Positions 14,977 through 24,291 of a stretch of 64,000 nt of DNA are shown piece by piece. Made by a program: the position numbers and the translations under genes. The first letter of the stretch is position 1, and each line of letters starts with the position of its first letter. The notes under the pieces are model-generated. The model saw only the letters and a list, made by a program, of their open reading frames with translations. It did no database searches and had not been told where the DNA came from. This stretch comes from Nannocystis sp. (GTDB taxonomy: Bacteria > Myxococcota_A > Polyangia > Nannocystales > Nannocystaceae), in NCBI GenBank assembly GCA_016712315.1, contig JADJRG010000022.1:682001-746000 (forward strand). The letters are read 5' to 3'.

Positions 14977-17664
14977 ATGCTACAGGGCGCCCCCCTCATG
15001 TCATCGCTCTCGCAATCGCAACAGCAGGCGCGGCCTGTTGCACCCAGCACCCTCACGGTCACGCCGCGGGGCGACCTCATCGCCCTCAATGAGGGCGAAT
15101 TACTGACCCCTCTGCGGATCTGGCAGGCCAACGTCGGCCAAGCCCGCCTCGGCTTCCGCCTCTTGCTCCTCGCCGCGCAGGGCGAGAGGCCCCTCTCCCC
15201 CGAGCTCGACTGGGGCCGCCGCCTCGCCCGCGCCGCCCTCACCCGCGTCTCCCAGGCCGCCTCCGACCGCGTGCCCGCCACCCCGAGCGAGCTCCTCGCC
15301 CTGCTCACCGGCGCCCCTGACGGCCTCCGCAGCGCCGGCCTCACGGAGACCAGCATCGCCGCCGCTTGGCAAGAGATCCAGATCACCGCCGCCCAAGCGC
15401 TGCGCACCGCGAGCATCGACCTCGACCACTACTGCCGCCTCCACGGCGTCGATCCCGACCGCGATCGCCTCTACCTCCACCTCGCCGAGCGCCAAGGCGA
15501 CAAAGCGCGCCCGTTCGCCTTCCTCGCCACCGTCAGCGCCGGCCGCGGCCCGCGCGGTCAAGTCCAGCACAGCCCCCTCGCCGCGGCGATCCGCGCGCGG
15601 ACCAGCGATCCCACCGCCCAAGAGCTCCTGCTCGCCCCGCTGCGCCGCGCCGCCGGCGAGATCCCGCGGATCCGCGAGCTCCTCGACAGCCACGAGCTCT
15701 TCCACCCCGTCGCCTGGACCGCCGAGCAGGCCTACGAATTCCTCCGCTACGCCCCCAACCTCGAGGCCCTCGGCGTCACCCTCAACATCCCCTTGTGGTG
15801 GAAGGCTGAGCGCCCGCGCCCGCAGATCCGCGCGGAGATCGGCGGCGGCGCCCCGCCCGTGCTCGGCCTCAGCGCCCTGCTCGACTTCCAGCTCCGCTAC
15901 TTCATCGGCGACGACGAGCTCACCGCGGAGGAGTGGCGGGTGCTAATGGGCGGCGGCGCGGGCCTGCGCAACGTGCGAGGCCGCTGGATCCACTTCGATC
16001 CCGCCAATTACCGGGACGCTCACCGCCACTGGGAGCGGATCCAGGCCAGCGCCGCCCGCGGCGCCGTCGGCTTTATTGAGGGCATGCGCCTCATCGCCGG
16101 CGTGCGACGTGACAGCGACGCCGACGCCGACGACGCCCCCGAGTGGACCGTCGCGGAGCCCGGCCCCTGGCTCGCGCGCGCCCTCGGAGAGCTCCAGAGC
16201 CCCGCCGGCAGCCCCGACGCCGACCCCGGAGAGGCCCTGCACGGCCAGCTCCGCCCCTACCAGCGCGAGGGCGTCTCATGGCTGTGGCTGCTCATTCGCC
16301 TCGGCCTCGGCGGCTGCCTCGCCGACGACATGGGCCTCGGCAAGACCATCCAGGTGATCAGCCTGCTGCTCCTGCTCAAGCGCCAAGGGGAGCCTGGTCC
16401 GCACCTGATCGTCATGCCCGCCTCGCTGCTCGCCAATTGGCGCGCCGAGCTCACCCGCTTCGGCCCCGAGCTCCGCCTCTACACCGCTCACCGCAGCGTC
16501 GGCGACGTCGACGTCCCCCCGCCGATGGACGATCTCGACGTCGTCCTCACCACCTACGGCACCTTGCTGCGCCAGGAGTGGATCCAGGAGCGCGCCTGGG
16601 GGCTCGTCGTGCTCGACGAGGCGCAAGCGATCAAGAACGCCGCGACCAAGCAGACCCGCGCCGCCAAGGCCCTCAGCGCCCGACACCGCCTGATCCTCAC
16701 CGGCACCCCCGTCGAGAACTCGCTCACCGACCTGTGGTCCCTCTTCGATTTCTGCAACCCTGGCCTGCTCGGCAGCGCCAACGAGTTCAAGTCTTTTCAT
16801 AAGCGCCTCGGCGCCGATCGCGACGGCCTCGCCCCCTTGCGCGCCTTGGTCCGCCCGTACGTGCTCCGCCGCCTCAAGACCGACCGCCGCGTCATCAACG
16901 ACCTCCCGGACAAGACCGAGCTCGCGGTCTACTGCGGCCTCACCCGCGCCCAGGCGGCCCTCTACGGCAAGGCCGTCGACCAGCTCGCCGCCGAGGTCAG
17001 CAACGTCGACGGCATCCGCCGCCGCGGCGTCATCCTCGCCTACCTCACCCGCTTCAAGCAGATCTGCAACCACCCCGCCCACTACACCGGCGACGGCCGC
17101 TACGACGTCGACGCGAGCGCCAAGTTCCAGCGCCTCCAGGAGCTCTGCACGACCATCCACGAGGCCGGCGAGAAGGTGCTCGTCTTCACCCAGTTTCGCG
17201 AGATCTGCGAGCCCCTCGCCCAGCTCCTCGCGGCCACCTTCGGCCGCCCCGGCCTGGTCCTCCACGGCGGCACCCCGGTCGCCCGCCGCCCCCAGCTCGT
17301 CGCCGAATTCCAGCGAGAGGACGGCCCGCCCTTTATGGTCCTCTCCTTAAAAGCCGGCGGCACCGGCCTCAACCTCACCGCCGCCGCCCACGTCGTCCAC
17401 TTCGATCGCTGGTGGAACCCCGCCGTCGAGAACCAGGCCACCGACCGCGCCTACCGGATCGGCCAGCACAAGAACGTGCTCGTCCACAAGTTCGTATGTC
17501 GAGGCACCCTCGAGGAGCGCATCGACGCGATGATCCAAGGCAAGCGCGAGCTCGCCGACGGCGTCTTGGCCGACGACGGCGAGCGCCGCCTCACCGAGCT
17601 CAGCACCGACGAGCTGCTGCGCGTCGTCACCCTCGATCTCCGCACCGCCCTCAGCGAGGACTGA
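14977..17664 (+). CDS. SNF2-family DEAD/H helicase (HepA/RapA-like)
   Basis: The 895-residue protein starts at ATG 14977; ATG 14998 is an alternative. The first 430 residues match the SNF2-associated N-terminal region common in bacterial Swi2/Snf2 ATPases. The motor follows: motif I DDMGLGKT with Lys456, motif II DEAQ at 547-550, LTGTPVENSLTDLWSLFDF, then the C-terminal RecA lobe with VLVFTQFREICEPLA, MVLSLKAGGTGLNLT and DRAYRIGQ (Arg fingers near 824-827). SNF2 enzymes translocate on double-stranded DNA and remodel protein-DNA or polymerase complexes. The next gene, three bases downstream, encodes a SWIM zinc-finger protein. SNF2 and SWIM genes are often paired in bacteria, suggesting a joint nucleic-acid function. 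Confidence 0.93.
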   Translation: MLQGAPLMSSLSQSQQQARPVAPSTLTVTPRGDLIALNEGELLTPLRIWQANVGQARLGFRLLLLAAQGERPLSPELDWGRRLARAALTRVSQAASDRVPATPSELLALLTGAPDGLRSAGLTETSIAAAWQEIQITAAQALRTASIDLDHYCRLHGVDPDRDRLYLHLAERQGDKARPFAFLATVSAGRGPRGQVQHSPLAAAIRARTSDPTAQELLLAPLRRAAGEIPRIRELLDSHELFHPVAWTAEQAYEFLRYAPNLEALGVTLNIPLWWKAERPRPQIRAEIGGGAPPVLGLSALLDFQLRYFIGDDELTAEEWRVLMGGGAGLRNVRGRWIHFDPANYRDAHRHWERIQASAARGAVGFIEGMRLIAGVRRDSDADADDAPEWTVAEPGPWLARALGELQSPAGSPDADPGEALHGQLRPYQREGVSWLWLLIRLGLGGCLADDMGLGKTIQVISLLLLLKRQGEPGPHLIVMPASLLANWRAELTRFGPELRLYTAHRSVGDVDVPPPMDDLDVVLTTYGTLLRQEWIQERAWGLVVLDEAQAIKNAATKQTRAAKALSARHRLILTGTPVENSLTDLWSLFDFCNPGLLGSANEFKSFHKRLGADRDGLAPLRALVRPYVLRRLKTDRRVINDLPDKTELAVYCGLTRAQAALYGKAVDQLAAEVSNVDGIRRRGVILAYLTRFKQICNHPAHYTGDGRYDVDASAKFQRLQELCTTIHEAGEKVLVFTQFREICEPLAQLLAATFGRPGLVLHGGTPVARRPQLVAEFQREDGPPFMVLSLKAGGTGLNLTAAAHVVHFDRWWNPAVENQATDRAYRIGQHKNVLVHKFVCRGTLEERIDAMIQGKRELADGVLADDGERRLTELSTDELLRVVTLDLRTALSED

Positions 17665-17667
17665 TCC

Positions 17668-18777
<1,110 letters not shown>

Positions 18778-18881
18778 CCCGCGCGCCGGCGCGGCGCCTG
18801 CGCGGCTTCGAGCTTTCGCTTGCGCGTCCACGCGCGCCCGACGTACAGTCGCGCGCGAGAACGCACGGCAAGGAGCCTCGA

Positions 18882-20171
18882 ATGCGCCGCCCATCCCGCC
18901 CCTTCACCTTCAAGGTCCTCACCGCCACCGCTCTCATCCTCGCCTGCGCCGACGCCGGCCCTGACCCTGAGGTCGAAGGGCCCCTCGCCGAGCGCGGCGA
19001 AGAGCACGACCCGCATGAGGATGACTACGAGGAGCTCGGCCCCGAGCACTATTTGAGCCCGCCGCCGGGGTACTACACCTACGATTGCACCGAGAAGAAG
19101 GACACCGGTTATGTCAAGGGTGTCCCGTATGAGATCACCGTCGTCACCGTCGACGGCAAACCCGTCGAGGTCGCCACCGCCGACGCCTACCTGGCGATGC
19201 GCGCCGCCGCCGCCGCCGACGGCGTCGGCATCAAGGTCGTCTCCGGCTTCCGCACGAACGCCGAGCAGCAGTATTTATATAACTGTTACATCAACTGCAA
19301 TTGCAACAATTGCAACCTCGCCGCCAAACCCGGCTACTCCAACCATCAGAGCGGCCACGCCCTCGATCTCAATTCGAGCGCCGCTGGCGTAGGCGCCTGG
19401 CTCATGGCCAACGGCGCCGCCTTCGGCTTCGCCCGCACGGTCCCCAGCGAGCCTTGGCACTGGGAGTGGTGGGGAGGCGGCCCGCCCACCGAAGGTCCCT
19501 GCGGCAAGCCCCTCTTCGCCGCCGATCTGCTCGATCAGAGCTTCCCCGCCGCCGACCACGATCCGCCGATCATCCTCTACGTCGGCGAGACCCGCCAGGG
19601 TTGGGTCGATCTTCATAACCCAGGGAAGGCCACCTGGAGCGCCGTCACCTACCTCGCCCCGCAGCCCCACGATCAGCCCTCGCCCCTCGCGGATCCCACC
19701 TGGCTCGCCCCCAACCGCGTCGCCCGCGTCGACGCCGACACCCCCGCCGGCCAGGACGGCCGCTTCACCTTCACCATCCGCGGCAACGAAGCGGGCGACT
19801 ACACCCAAAATTTCGCCCTCGTCGACGAGCAAGAGGACAAAGTCACCTGGTTCGCCGACGATCTCTTCACCCTGCGCGTCCTCGTCCTCGACCAACCCAC
19901 GCCAGCCCCCGAGCCCGAGCCCGAGCCTGAGCCACAGCCACAGCCGGAACCTGACCCCGAACCACAGCCAGAACCTGACCCCGAACCACAGCCAGACCCA
20001 GACCCCGAACCACAGCCAGAACCTGATCCCACCGGCGGAGCCGAGCCAGGCGACGCCGAGCAGAGCTGCGCGTGCAGCAGCGCGCCGCTCAGCGCGCGTC
20101 ACCTCTCCCCGCTGCTGCTCGCGCTCCTCGCCCTGCCCCGTCGCCGTGCGCGCCCCCCTCGTCCCCGCTGA
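18882..20171 (+). CDS. M15 D-Ala-D-Ala carboxypeptidase-like lipoprotein with MYXO-CTERM
   Basis: 429 residues; AAGGAG lies six bases before ATG 18882. The signal ends at ILAC with Cys22 as lipid site. The VanY-type M15 domain has SGFRT, then SNHQSGHALDLN with zinc ligands His155 and Asp162, and PWHWEW with His193. This family cleaves D-Ala-D-Ala peptides in peptidoglycan. A cysteine-dense loop (NCYINCNCNNCN) precedes the zinc motif. Residues about 220-335 form an Ig-like domain (VDLHNPGKATWSAV). Pro/Glu/Gln/Asp repeats follow, then SCACSS, a hydrophobic segment LLLALLAL and an Arg-rich end: a MYXO-CTERM sorting signal. Having both a lipobox and MYXO-CTERM is unusual. Action is expected in the cell envelope or at the surface. 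Confidence 0.88.
   Translation: MRRPSRPFTFKVLTATALILACADAGPDPEVEGPLAERGEEHDPHEDDYEELGPEHYLSPPPGYYTYDCTEKKDTGYVKGVPYEITVVTVDGKPVEVATADAYLAMRAAAAADGVGIKVVSGFRTNAEQQYLYNCYINCNCNNCNLAAKPGYSNHQSGHALDLNSSAAGVGAWLMANGAAFGFARTVPSEPWHWEWWGGGPPTEGPCGKPLFAADLLDQSFPAADHDPPIILYVGETRQGWVDLHNPGKATWSAVTYLAPQPHDQPSPLADPTWLAPNRVARVDADTPAGQDGRFTFTIRGNEAGDYTQNFALVDEQEDKVTWFADDLFTLRVLVLDQPTPAPEPEPEPEPQPQPEPDPEPQPEPDPEPQPDPDPEPQPEPDPTGGAEPGDAEQSCACSSAPLSARHLSPLLLALLALPRRRARPPRPR
19932..20027 (+). repeat. Four 24-bp tandem units encoding PEPQPEPD-type repeats
   Basis: Units at 19932, 19956, 19980 and 20004 are each 24 bases. The last three are nearly identical (CCCGAACCACAGCCAGAACC plus GAC/GAT); the first is diverged. 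They encode the acidic Pro-rich stalk between the Ig-like domain and the MYXO-CTERM segment of the M15 protein. Confidence 0.88.
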
Positions 20172-20246
20172 GCGCGCGGGCAGCGGCCACCAGCCCACAC
20201 TTCGAGCTTGCGGCGCCCCCCGGATAGTGCTCGGATCGACCTCACC

Positions 20247-21020
20247 GTGGCCAAGCGATCGAACCACCTCACTCGCCCAGCGAACCCCGCGCGCCTGCGC
20301 GCGCTCTCCTTCGGCCTCGTCCTGCTCCTCCTCGGCCCCGGCGGCCCCGCGAGCGCCGCCCCCGCGCCTCTACCCGACTGGGACGGCGCCAAAGCAGGCA
20401 AAAAAGATCCGCTGACAAAAGACCCCGCGCCGAAGGCCGGCGACAAGAAGACCGCCGATCTCCCGGACTGGGACGCCGAGGTCAAGAAGCAGCCCGACAA
20501 GAAGCCCGACAAGAAGCCGGCGACCAAGAAGCCCAGCAAAAAGAAGCCCGCCGAAGACGAGCCGGCGCCGCCCGCCGCTGAGCCCGCGAAGGCCGACCCC
20601 ACCCCGCCCGATCCTCCCATCACCGAGCCAGAGCCCGCCGACGCGCCTGCCGCGCCTCCCACACCGCCGGCGCCCCACACCGCCGCCGAGCTCGCCGCCG
20701 ATCCCGCCTACACCCCCACCCCGCCGCTCACCGATCGCCGCCCGCTCCAGCAAGCCAAGGGCGAGCTGATCGTCGGCGGAGTGCTCGCCGCTGGCGGCCT
20801 CGCTGGCTTTGGGGTCATGGCCGCAGGGCTAGGTCAGGACGACCCCGAGCGCCGCGAGCGCCTCGTCGCCGCTGGCGCGGTCGCCGGCCTCATCAACCTC
20901 GCCATGGGCCTCGCCCTCATCGGTCAAGGGGCCAAGGATCTGCGCGAGGCCAAGCGTCAGCTCGCGCGCGTCCGCCTCGAACCGACCCTCACCGGCCTCC
21001 GCCTTCACGGCCAATTCTGA
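20247..21020 (+). CDS. Secreted/membrane protein with Lys/Pro-rich region, unknown
   Basis: I prefer GTG 20247 (AKRSNHLTRPANP...), which gives a basic N terminus and a signal core LSFGLVLLLLGPGGPASA. The 257-residue product then has two short LPDWD(G/A)... motifs and a long Lys/Pro/Glu/Ala-rich stretch (KKQPDKKPDKKPATKKPSKK). Near the C terminus two probable membrane helices (LIVGGVLAAGGLAGFGVMAAG and AAGAVAGLINLAMGLALIG) are joined by a charged loop, with a basic tail. No family is recognised. The low-complexity domain would lie outside the cytoplasm if the signal is cleaved. The next gene follows after 64 bp containing a small hairpin. Confidence 0.65.
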   Translation: MAKRSNHLTRPANPARLRALSFGLVLLLLGPGGPASAAPAPLPDWDGAKAGKKDPLTKDPAPKAGDKKTADLPDWDAEVKKQPDKKPDKKPATKKPSKKKPAEDEPAPPAAEPAKADPTPPDPPITEPEPADAPAAPPTPPAPHTAAELAADPAYTPTPPLTDRRPLQQAKGELIVGGVLAAGGLAGFGVMAAGLGQDDPERRERLVAAGAVAGLINLAMGLALIGQGAKDLREAKRQLARVRLEPTLTGLRLHGQF

Positions 21021-21027
21021 GGCAGCG

Positions 21028-21043
21028 GCCGCGCTCGCGCGGC
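21028..21043. terminator. Small GC hairpin after the Lys/Pro-rich gene
   Basis: GCCGCG-CTCG-CGCGGC is a perfect 6-bp stem eight bases after the stop at 21020. It has no T tract. The motif CGGCCGCGCTCGC recurs directly at about 21048, so the hairpin may instead be part of a short duplication. Confidence 0.25.
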
Positions 21044-21084
21044 GGGACGGCCGCGCTCGCCCTCTCGCGTCAAGACAACCACCT

Positions 21085-21912
21085 TTGCCCTCGCCACCAC
21101 GCCTCACCCGTCGCCGCCTGCTCACCGCGGGCGCCGCCGCCGCCGCCGCCCAGGCCCTGCCCGCCCGCGCCGCCCCGCCACCTCTCCCCGACGAGCTCGA
21201 CCCGGAGCTCGACGAGCCCTACGTCGACCCGCCCCCCGATCGCCTCCTCCAGGTCGACCTCCCCCAGCTCCGTTACCCTGGCGCCTGGCAGCCGCGCCCA
21301 GGCGTCATGCGTGAGCTCGCCCGCGAGCTGCGCCTGCGCACCCGCCTCGAGCCCTTACGCGAGCCCACCGTCGTCACCGCCGAGGGCCCTCGCCTCTTCG
21401 CCACCCCGTTCCTCTACGTCGCCGGAGAGGGCGGCCTGCCCGCCCTGGGCGCCGCGGCCGAGCGCGAGCTCGCCCGCTTCCTCGATCACGGCGGCACCAT
21501 CCTCTTCGACGGCGCCGACGGCGGCGTTGACCTCACCTTCGAGCGCGACGTCCGCGCCCTGCTCGCTCGCCTGATCCCTGGCGCCGAGCTCGCCCGCGTC
21601 GCCGCCGAGCACGTCCTCTACCGCTCCTTCTACGTCGTCGACGCCCCGCTCGGCCGCACCGCCACCTTCGATCACGTCCTCGGCGTCGAGTCCGAGGGCC
21701 GCCTCCGCGTCATCCTCGCCCGCAACGACCTCGGCGGCGCCCTCGCCCGCGCCCCAGGCGGCCTCCCGATCTACCCCTGCGTCCCCGGCGGCCCAGACCA
21801 GCGCGAGCGCGCGATCCGCTTCGCCGTCAACATCCTGCTCTACGCCACCTGCACCGACTACAAGGCCGATCGGGCCCACGTCGAGACCCTGCTCCAACAC
21901 CGCCGCCGCTGA
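21085..21912 (+). CDS. DUF4159-family protein with Tat-type signal
   Basis: The best start is TTG 21085, giving a twin-arginine-like signal (LTRRRLLTAGAAAAAAQALPARA). The 275-residue mature part fits DUF4159: LPQLRYPGAWQPRPGVMREL, FATPFLYVAGEGG, LARFLDHGGTILFDGADG, HVLYRSFYVVDAPLG and the end RERAIRFAVNILLYATC. DUF4159 proteins are exported alpha/beta proteins of unknown activity with a Rossmann or amidotransferase-like layout. They are commonly encoded beside membrane proteins with VWA and amidotransferase-like domains, and that partner begins six bases downstream. The usual MoxR and DUF58 neighbours are not seen here. Confidence 0.82.
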   Translation: MPSPPRLTRRRLLTAGAAAAAAQALPARAAPPPLPDELDPELDEPYVDPPPDRLLQVDLPQLRYPGAWQPRPGVMRELARELRLRTRLEPLREPTVVTAEGPRLFATPFLYVAGEGGLPALGAAAERELARFLDHGGTILFDGADGGVDLTFERDVRALLARLIPGAELARVAAEHVLYRSFYVVDAPLGRTATFDHVLGVESEGRLRVILARNDLGGALARAPGGLPIYPCVPGGPDQRERAIRFAVNILLYATCTDYKADRAHVETLLQHRRR

Positions 21913-21918
21913 GCCCTC

Positions 21919-24291
21919 ATGAACGATCCATGGACGCTCGCCCTCGGCCGCGCGCCGGAGCCCTGGCTGCTCGCCGTCCTCATCCTCGTCGGCGGCGTCG
22001 CCCTCACCGAGGCCCTCCTCGCCTTCGCGCGCCCGCGCGCCGCCCTCACCCGCTCGCGCCGCCTCCTCCTGCTCCTCCTCCGCCTCCTCGGCGTCGCCGC
22101 CCTCGCCGCGAGCGTCCTCGAGCTCACCTACCACGTCGATCGCCTCGCCCCCGCCGCCGCCCGCGTCGTCGTCCTGCTCGACACCAGCGCCTCCATGCAG
22201 ATCGCCGACGCCGCCGCTGGCGAGCCCCCGATCGCCCGCCTCGATCGCCTCCGCCAGCGCTGGCTCGCCGACGCGTCCACGCGCGAGCGTTGGCGCGCGC
22301 GCGGCCTCACCCTCGAGCTCCACGCCTTTGATCGCGAGCTCCGCGACCTCTCACCGCGCCGCCTCGATGACCTCGACGCCCCGGCGATCGGATCCGCCTC
22401 TGATCTCACCCGCGCCCTCAGCCAGCTCGACGACCCCCGCCCGATCGCCGCCCTCCTCCTCCTCTCCGACGGCCTCGTCGCCGCCGATCCCGCCGCCGAC
22501 GCCGCCTTAAACGCCGCGGCGCTCGCCCTGCGCGCCCCCATCACCACCCTCGCCGCCGGGGCCCCGCGCCTGCGCGACCTCGCCATCCACGACCTCCAAG
22601 CCGCCGAGTTCGCCTTCGTCGAGGACCGCGCCGAGCTCCGCGCCCAGCTCCTCGCACATGGCCTTGAGGGCAGCCTCGCCGAGGTCGAGCTGCGCCAGGA
22701 CGGCGCGCCGGTCGCCGCGCAGCGCGTCACCTTACCCGCCGATGGTCAGCCGATCCCGCTGCGCTTCGAGTTCGTGCCAGACCGCGTCGGCCACTTCGTC
22801 TACGAGCTCGTCGTCGCCCCCCAGCCCGGCGAGGCCACCCTCGAGAACAACCGCCGCGCCGTCATCATCAAGGTCCTGCGCGACAAGGTCCGCGTCCTCC
22901 ACGTCGCCGGCCGCCCTGACTGGGACGTACGCGCCCTCCGCACCTTGCTGCGCCGCGATCCCAACGTCGAGCTGCTCAGCTACTACATCCTCCGCGACCG
23001 CGAGGACAGCGACCGCGAAGATCCCAACGCCGAGCTCAGCCTGATCGCCTTCCCCACCGACGAGCTCTTCAGCGAGCAGCTCGACACCTTCGACCTCATC
23101 GTCCTCCACAACTTCGACGCCCGCGCGCATCAAGTCGGCCGCTACCTCGGCGACATCGCCCGCTACGCCGCGGGTGGCGGCGCCCTCGTCGTCATCGGCG
23201 GCGACCTCGGCCTCGCCACCGCCGACTACCGCGCCAGCCCCCTCGCCCCGCTCCTCCTCCTCGATCTCGACGGCGATCTCGGCCTCAGCACCGCCCCCTA
23301 TCGCCCCGTGCTCACCGAAGCTGGCCGTCGCCACCCGATCACCGCCTGGATCGCCGATCCGCGCCTCGAGGGCGCCCGCCTCCCCTTGCTCGACTCCTTC
23401 AACCGCGCCCGCCTCGCCGCCGCCGCCGCCCCCTTCAACCCCGCCGTCCTGCTCGCCCACCCCGACGGCGCCCCGCTGCTCGCCGTCGCCGAGCCCGGCA
23501 AAGGCCGCGTCGCCGTGCTCACCACCGGCGCCACCTGGAGGCTCGGATTCGCCCCCGACCTCCCCATGCTCGACGGAGCCCGCCCCTACGATCGCCTCTG
23601 GCTCGGCCTGATCCGCTGGCTGATCCGCGACCCCAGCGCCGAGCGCCTCACCCTCGATCTCAGCGCCGCCCACGTCCGCCCTGGCGAGCCCGTCGAGCTC
23701 CGCCTCACCGCCCTCACCGCCGGCTACGCCCCGGAGCCTGAGGTCCCCCTCCGCTGGCAGCTCCGCCCCCTCGGCGGCGATCATCAACCTGCCCCTTCGG
23801 ACAGCCAAGAGATCGATCCCGATCGCGACCCTCCCCCCCTCGCCGAGGGCGAATTGATCACCGACCCCCTCGGCCGCGCCGCTCACCGCCTCCCGCCCCT
23901 GCCCGAGGGCGCCTACGAGCTGCTCGCCGAGCGCCGCCCGCCGCCCCAAGGCCCCCAGCAGGCGCCCGCCCCGCCGCTCTCGTCCGAGTCGACCGCCCGC
24001 CGCGTCCTGCTCGTCGACGCAGGCGCCCGCGAGCTCACCGATCTCGCCGCCGCGCCTGGCGACGCCCGCCTCGCCCAGCTCGCCCGCCTCACCGGCGGCC
24101 TCGCCCTCCGTGCCAGCGAAGGCGACCCGCTCCCCGACGATCTCCCCCTCGCCGACGATCCCCTGCGCGCCGCCCCCCGCGTCGAAGCCCGCCGCGAAGC
24201 CCCCCTCTGGGACAGCGCCCCCGCCCTCGCCCTCCTCTTCCTCGCCCTCGGCCTCGAGTGGATCCTCCGCCGCCGCGCCGGCCTCGCTTAG
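21919..24291 (+). CDS. Membrane VWA/glutamine-amidotransferase-like protein
   Basis: 790 residues. Two N-terminal membrane helices (about residues 15-35 and 48-70) are followed by a VWA-like segment with a MIDAS-type DTSASM near residue 90 and LLLSDG further on. An Ig-like stretch comes next, then an amidotransferase-like alpha/beta domain (VLHVAGRPDWDVRALRTLL, FDLIVLHNF, YAAGGGALVVIGGD). A last membrane helix near the C terminus (ALALLFLALGLEWIL) precedes a basic end. This architecture is typical of the large membrane partner of DUF4159 proteins in Bacteroidetes, Planctomycetes and myxobacteria. Its role is unknown; envelope stress or MoxR-type chaperone complexes have been suggested. Its 3' end overlaps the opposite-strand neighbour by four bases. 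Confidence 0.82.
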   Translation: MNDPWTLALGRAPEPWLLAVLILVGGVALTEALLAFARPRAALTRSRRLLLLLLRLLGVAALAASVLELTYHVDRLAPAAARVVVLLDTSASMQIADAAAGEPPIARLDRLRQRWLADASTRERWRARGLTLELHAFDRELRDLSPRRLDDLDAPAIGSASDLTRALSQLDDPRPIAALLLLSDGLVAADPAADAALNAAALALRAPITTLAAGAPRLRDLAIHDLQAAEFAFVEDRAELRAQLLAHGLEGSLAEVELRQDGAPVAAQRVTLPADGQPIPLRFEFVPDRVGHFVYELVVAPQPGEATLENNRRAVIIKVLRDKVRVLHVAGRPDWDVRALRTLLRRDPNVELLSYYILRDREDSDREDPNAELSLIAFPTDELFSEQLDTFDLIVLHNFDARAHQVGRYLGDIARYAAGGGALVVIGGDLGLATADYRASPLAPLLLLDLDGDLGLSTAPYRPVLTEAGRRHPITAWIADPRLEGARLPLLDSFNRARLAAAAAPFNPAVLLAHPDGAPLLAVAEPGKGRVAVLTTGATWRLGFAPDLPMLDGARPYDRLWLGLIRWLIRDPSAERLTLDLSAAHVRPGEPVELRLTALTAGYAPEPEVPLRWQLRPLGGDHQPAPSDSQEIDPDRDPPPLAEGELITDPLGRAAHRLPPLPEGAYELLAERRPPPQGPQQAPAPPLSSESTARRVLLVDAGARELTDLAAAPGDARLAQLARLTGGLALRASEGDPLPDDLPLADDPLRAAPRVEARREAPLWDSAPALALLFLALGLEWILRRRAGLA

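Noticed and set aside
18882..18960. Type I (non-lipid) signal for the M15 protein
   Set aside because: The hydrophobic core ends exactly at ILAC with a small residue before Cys, and many neighbouring proteins share this form; the lipobox reading is preferred though not proven.
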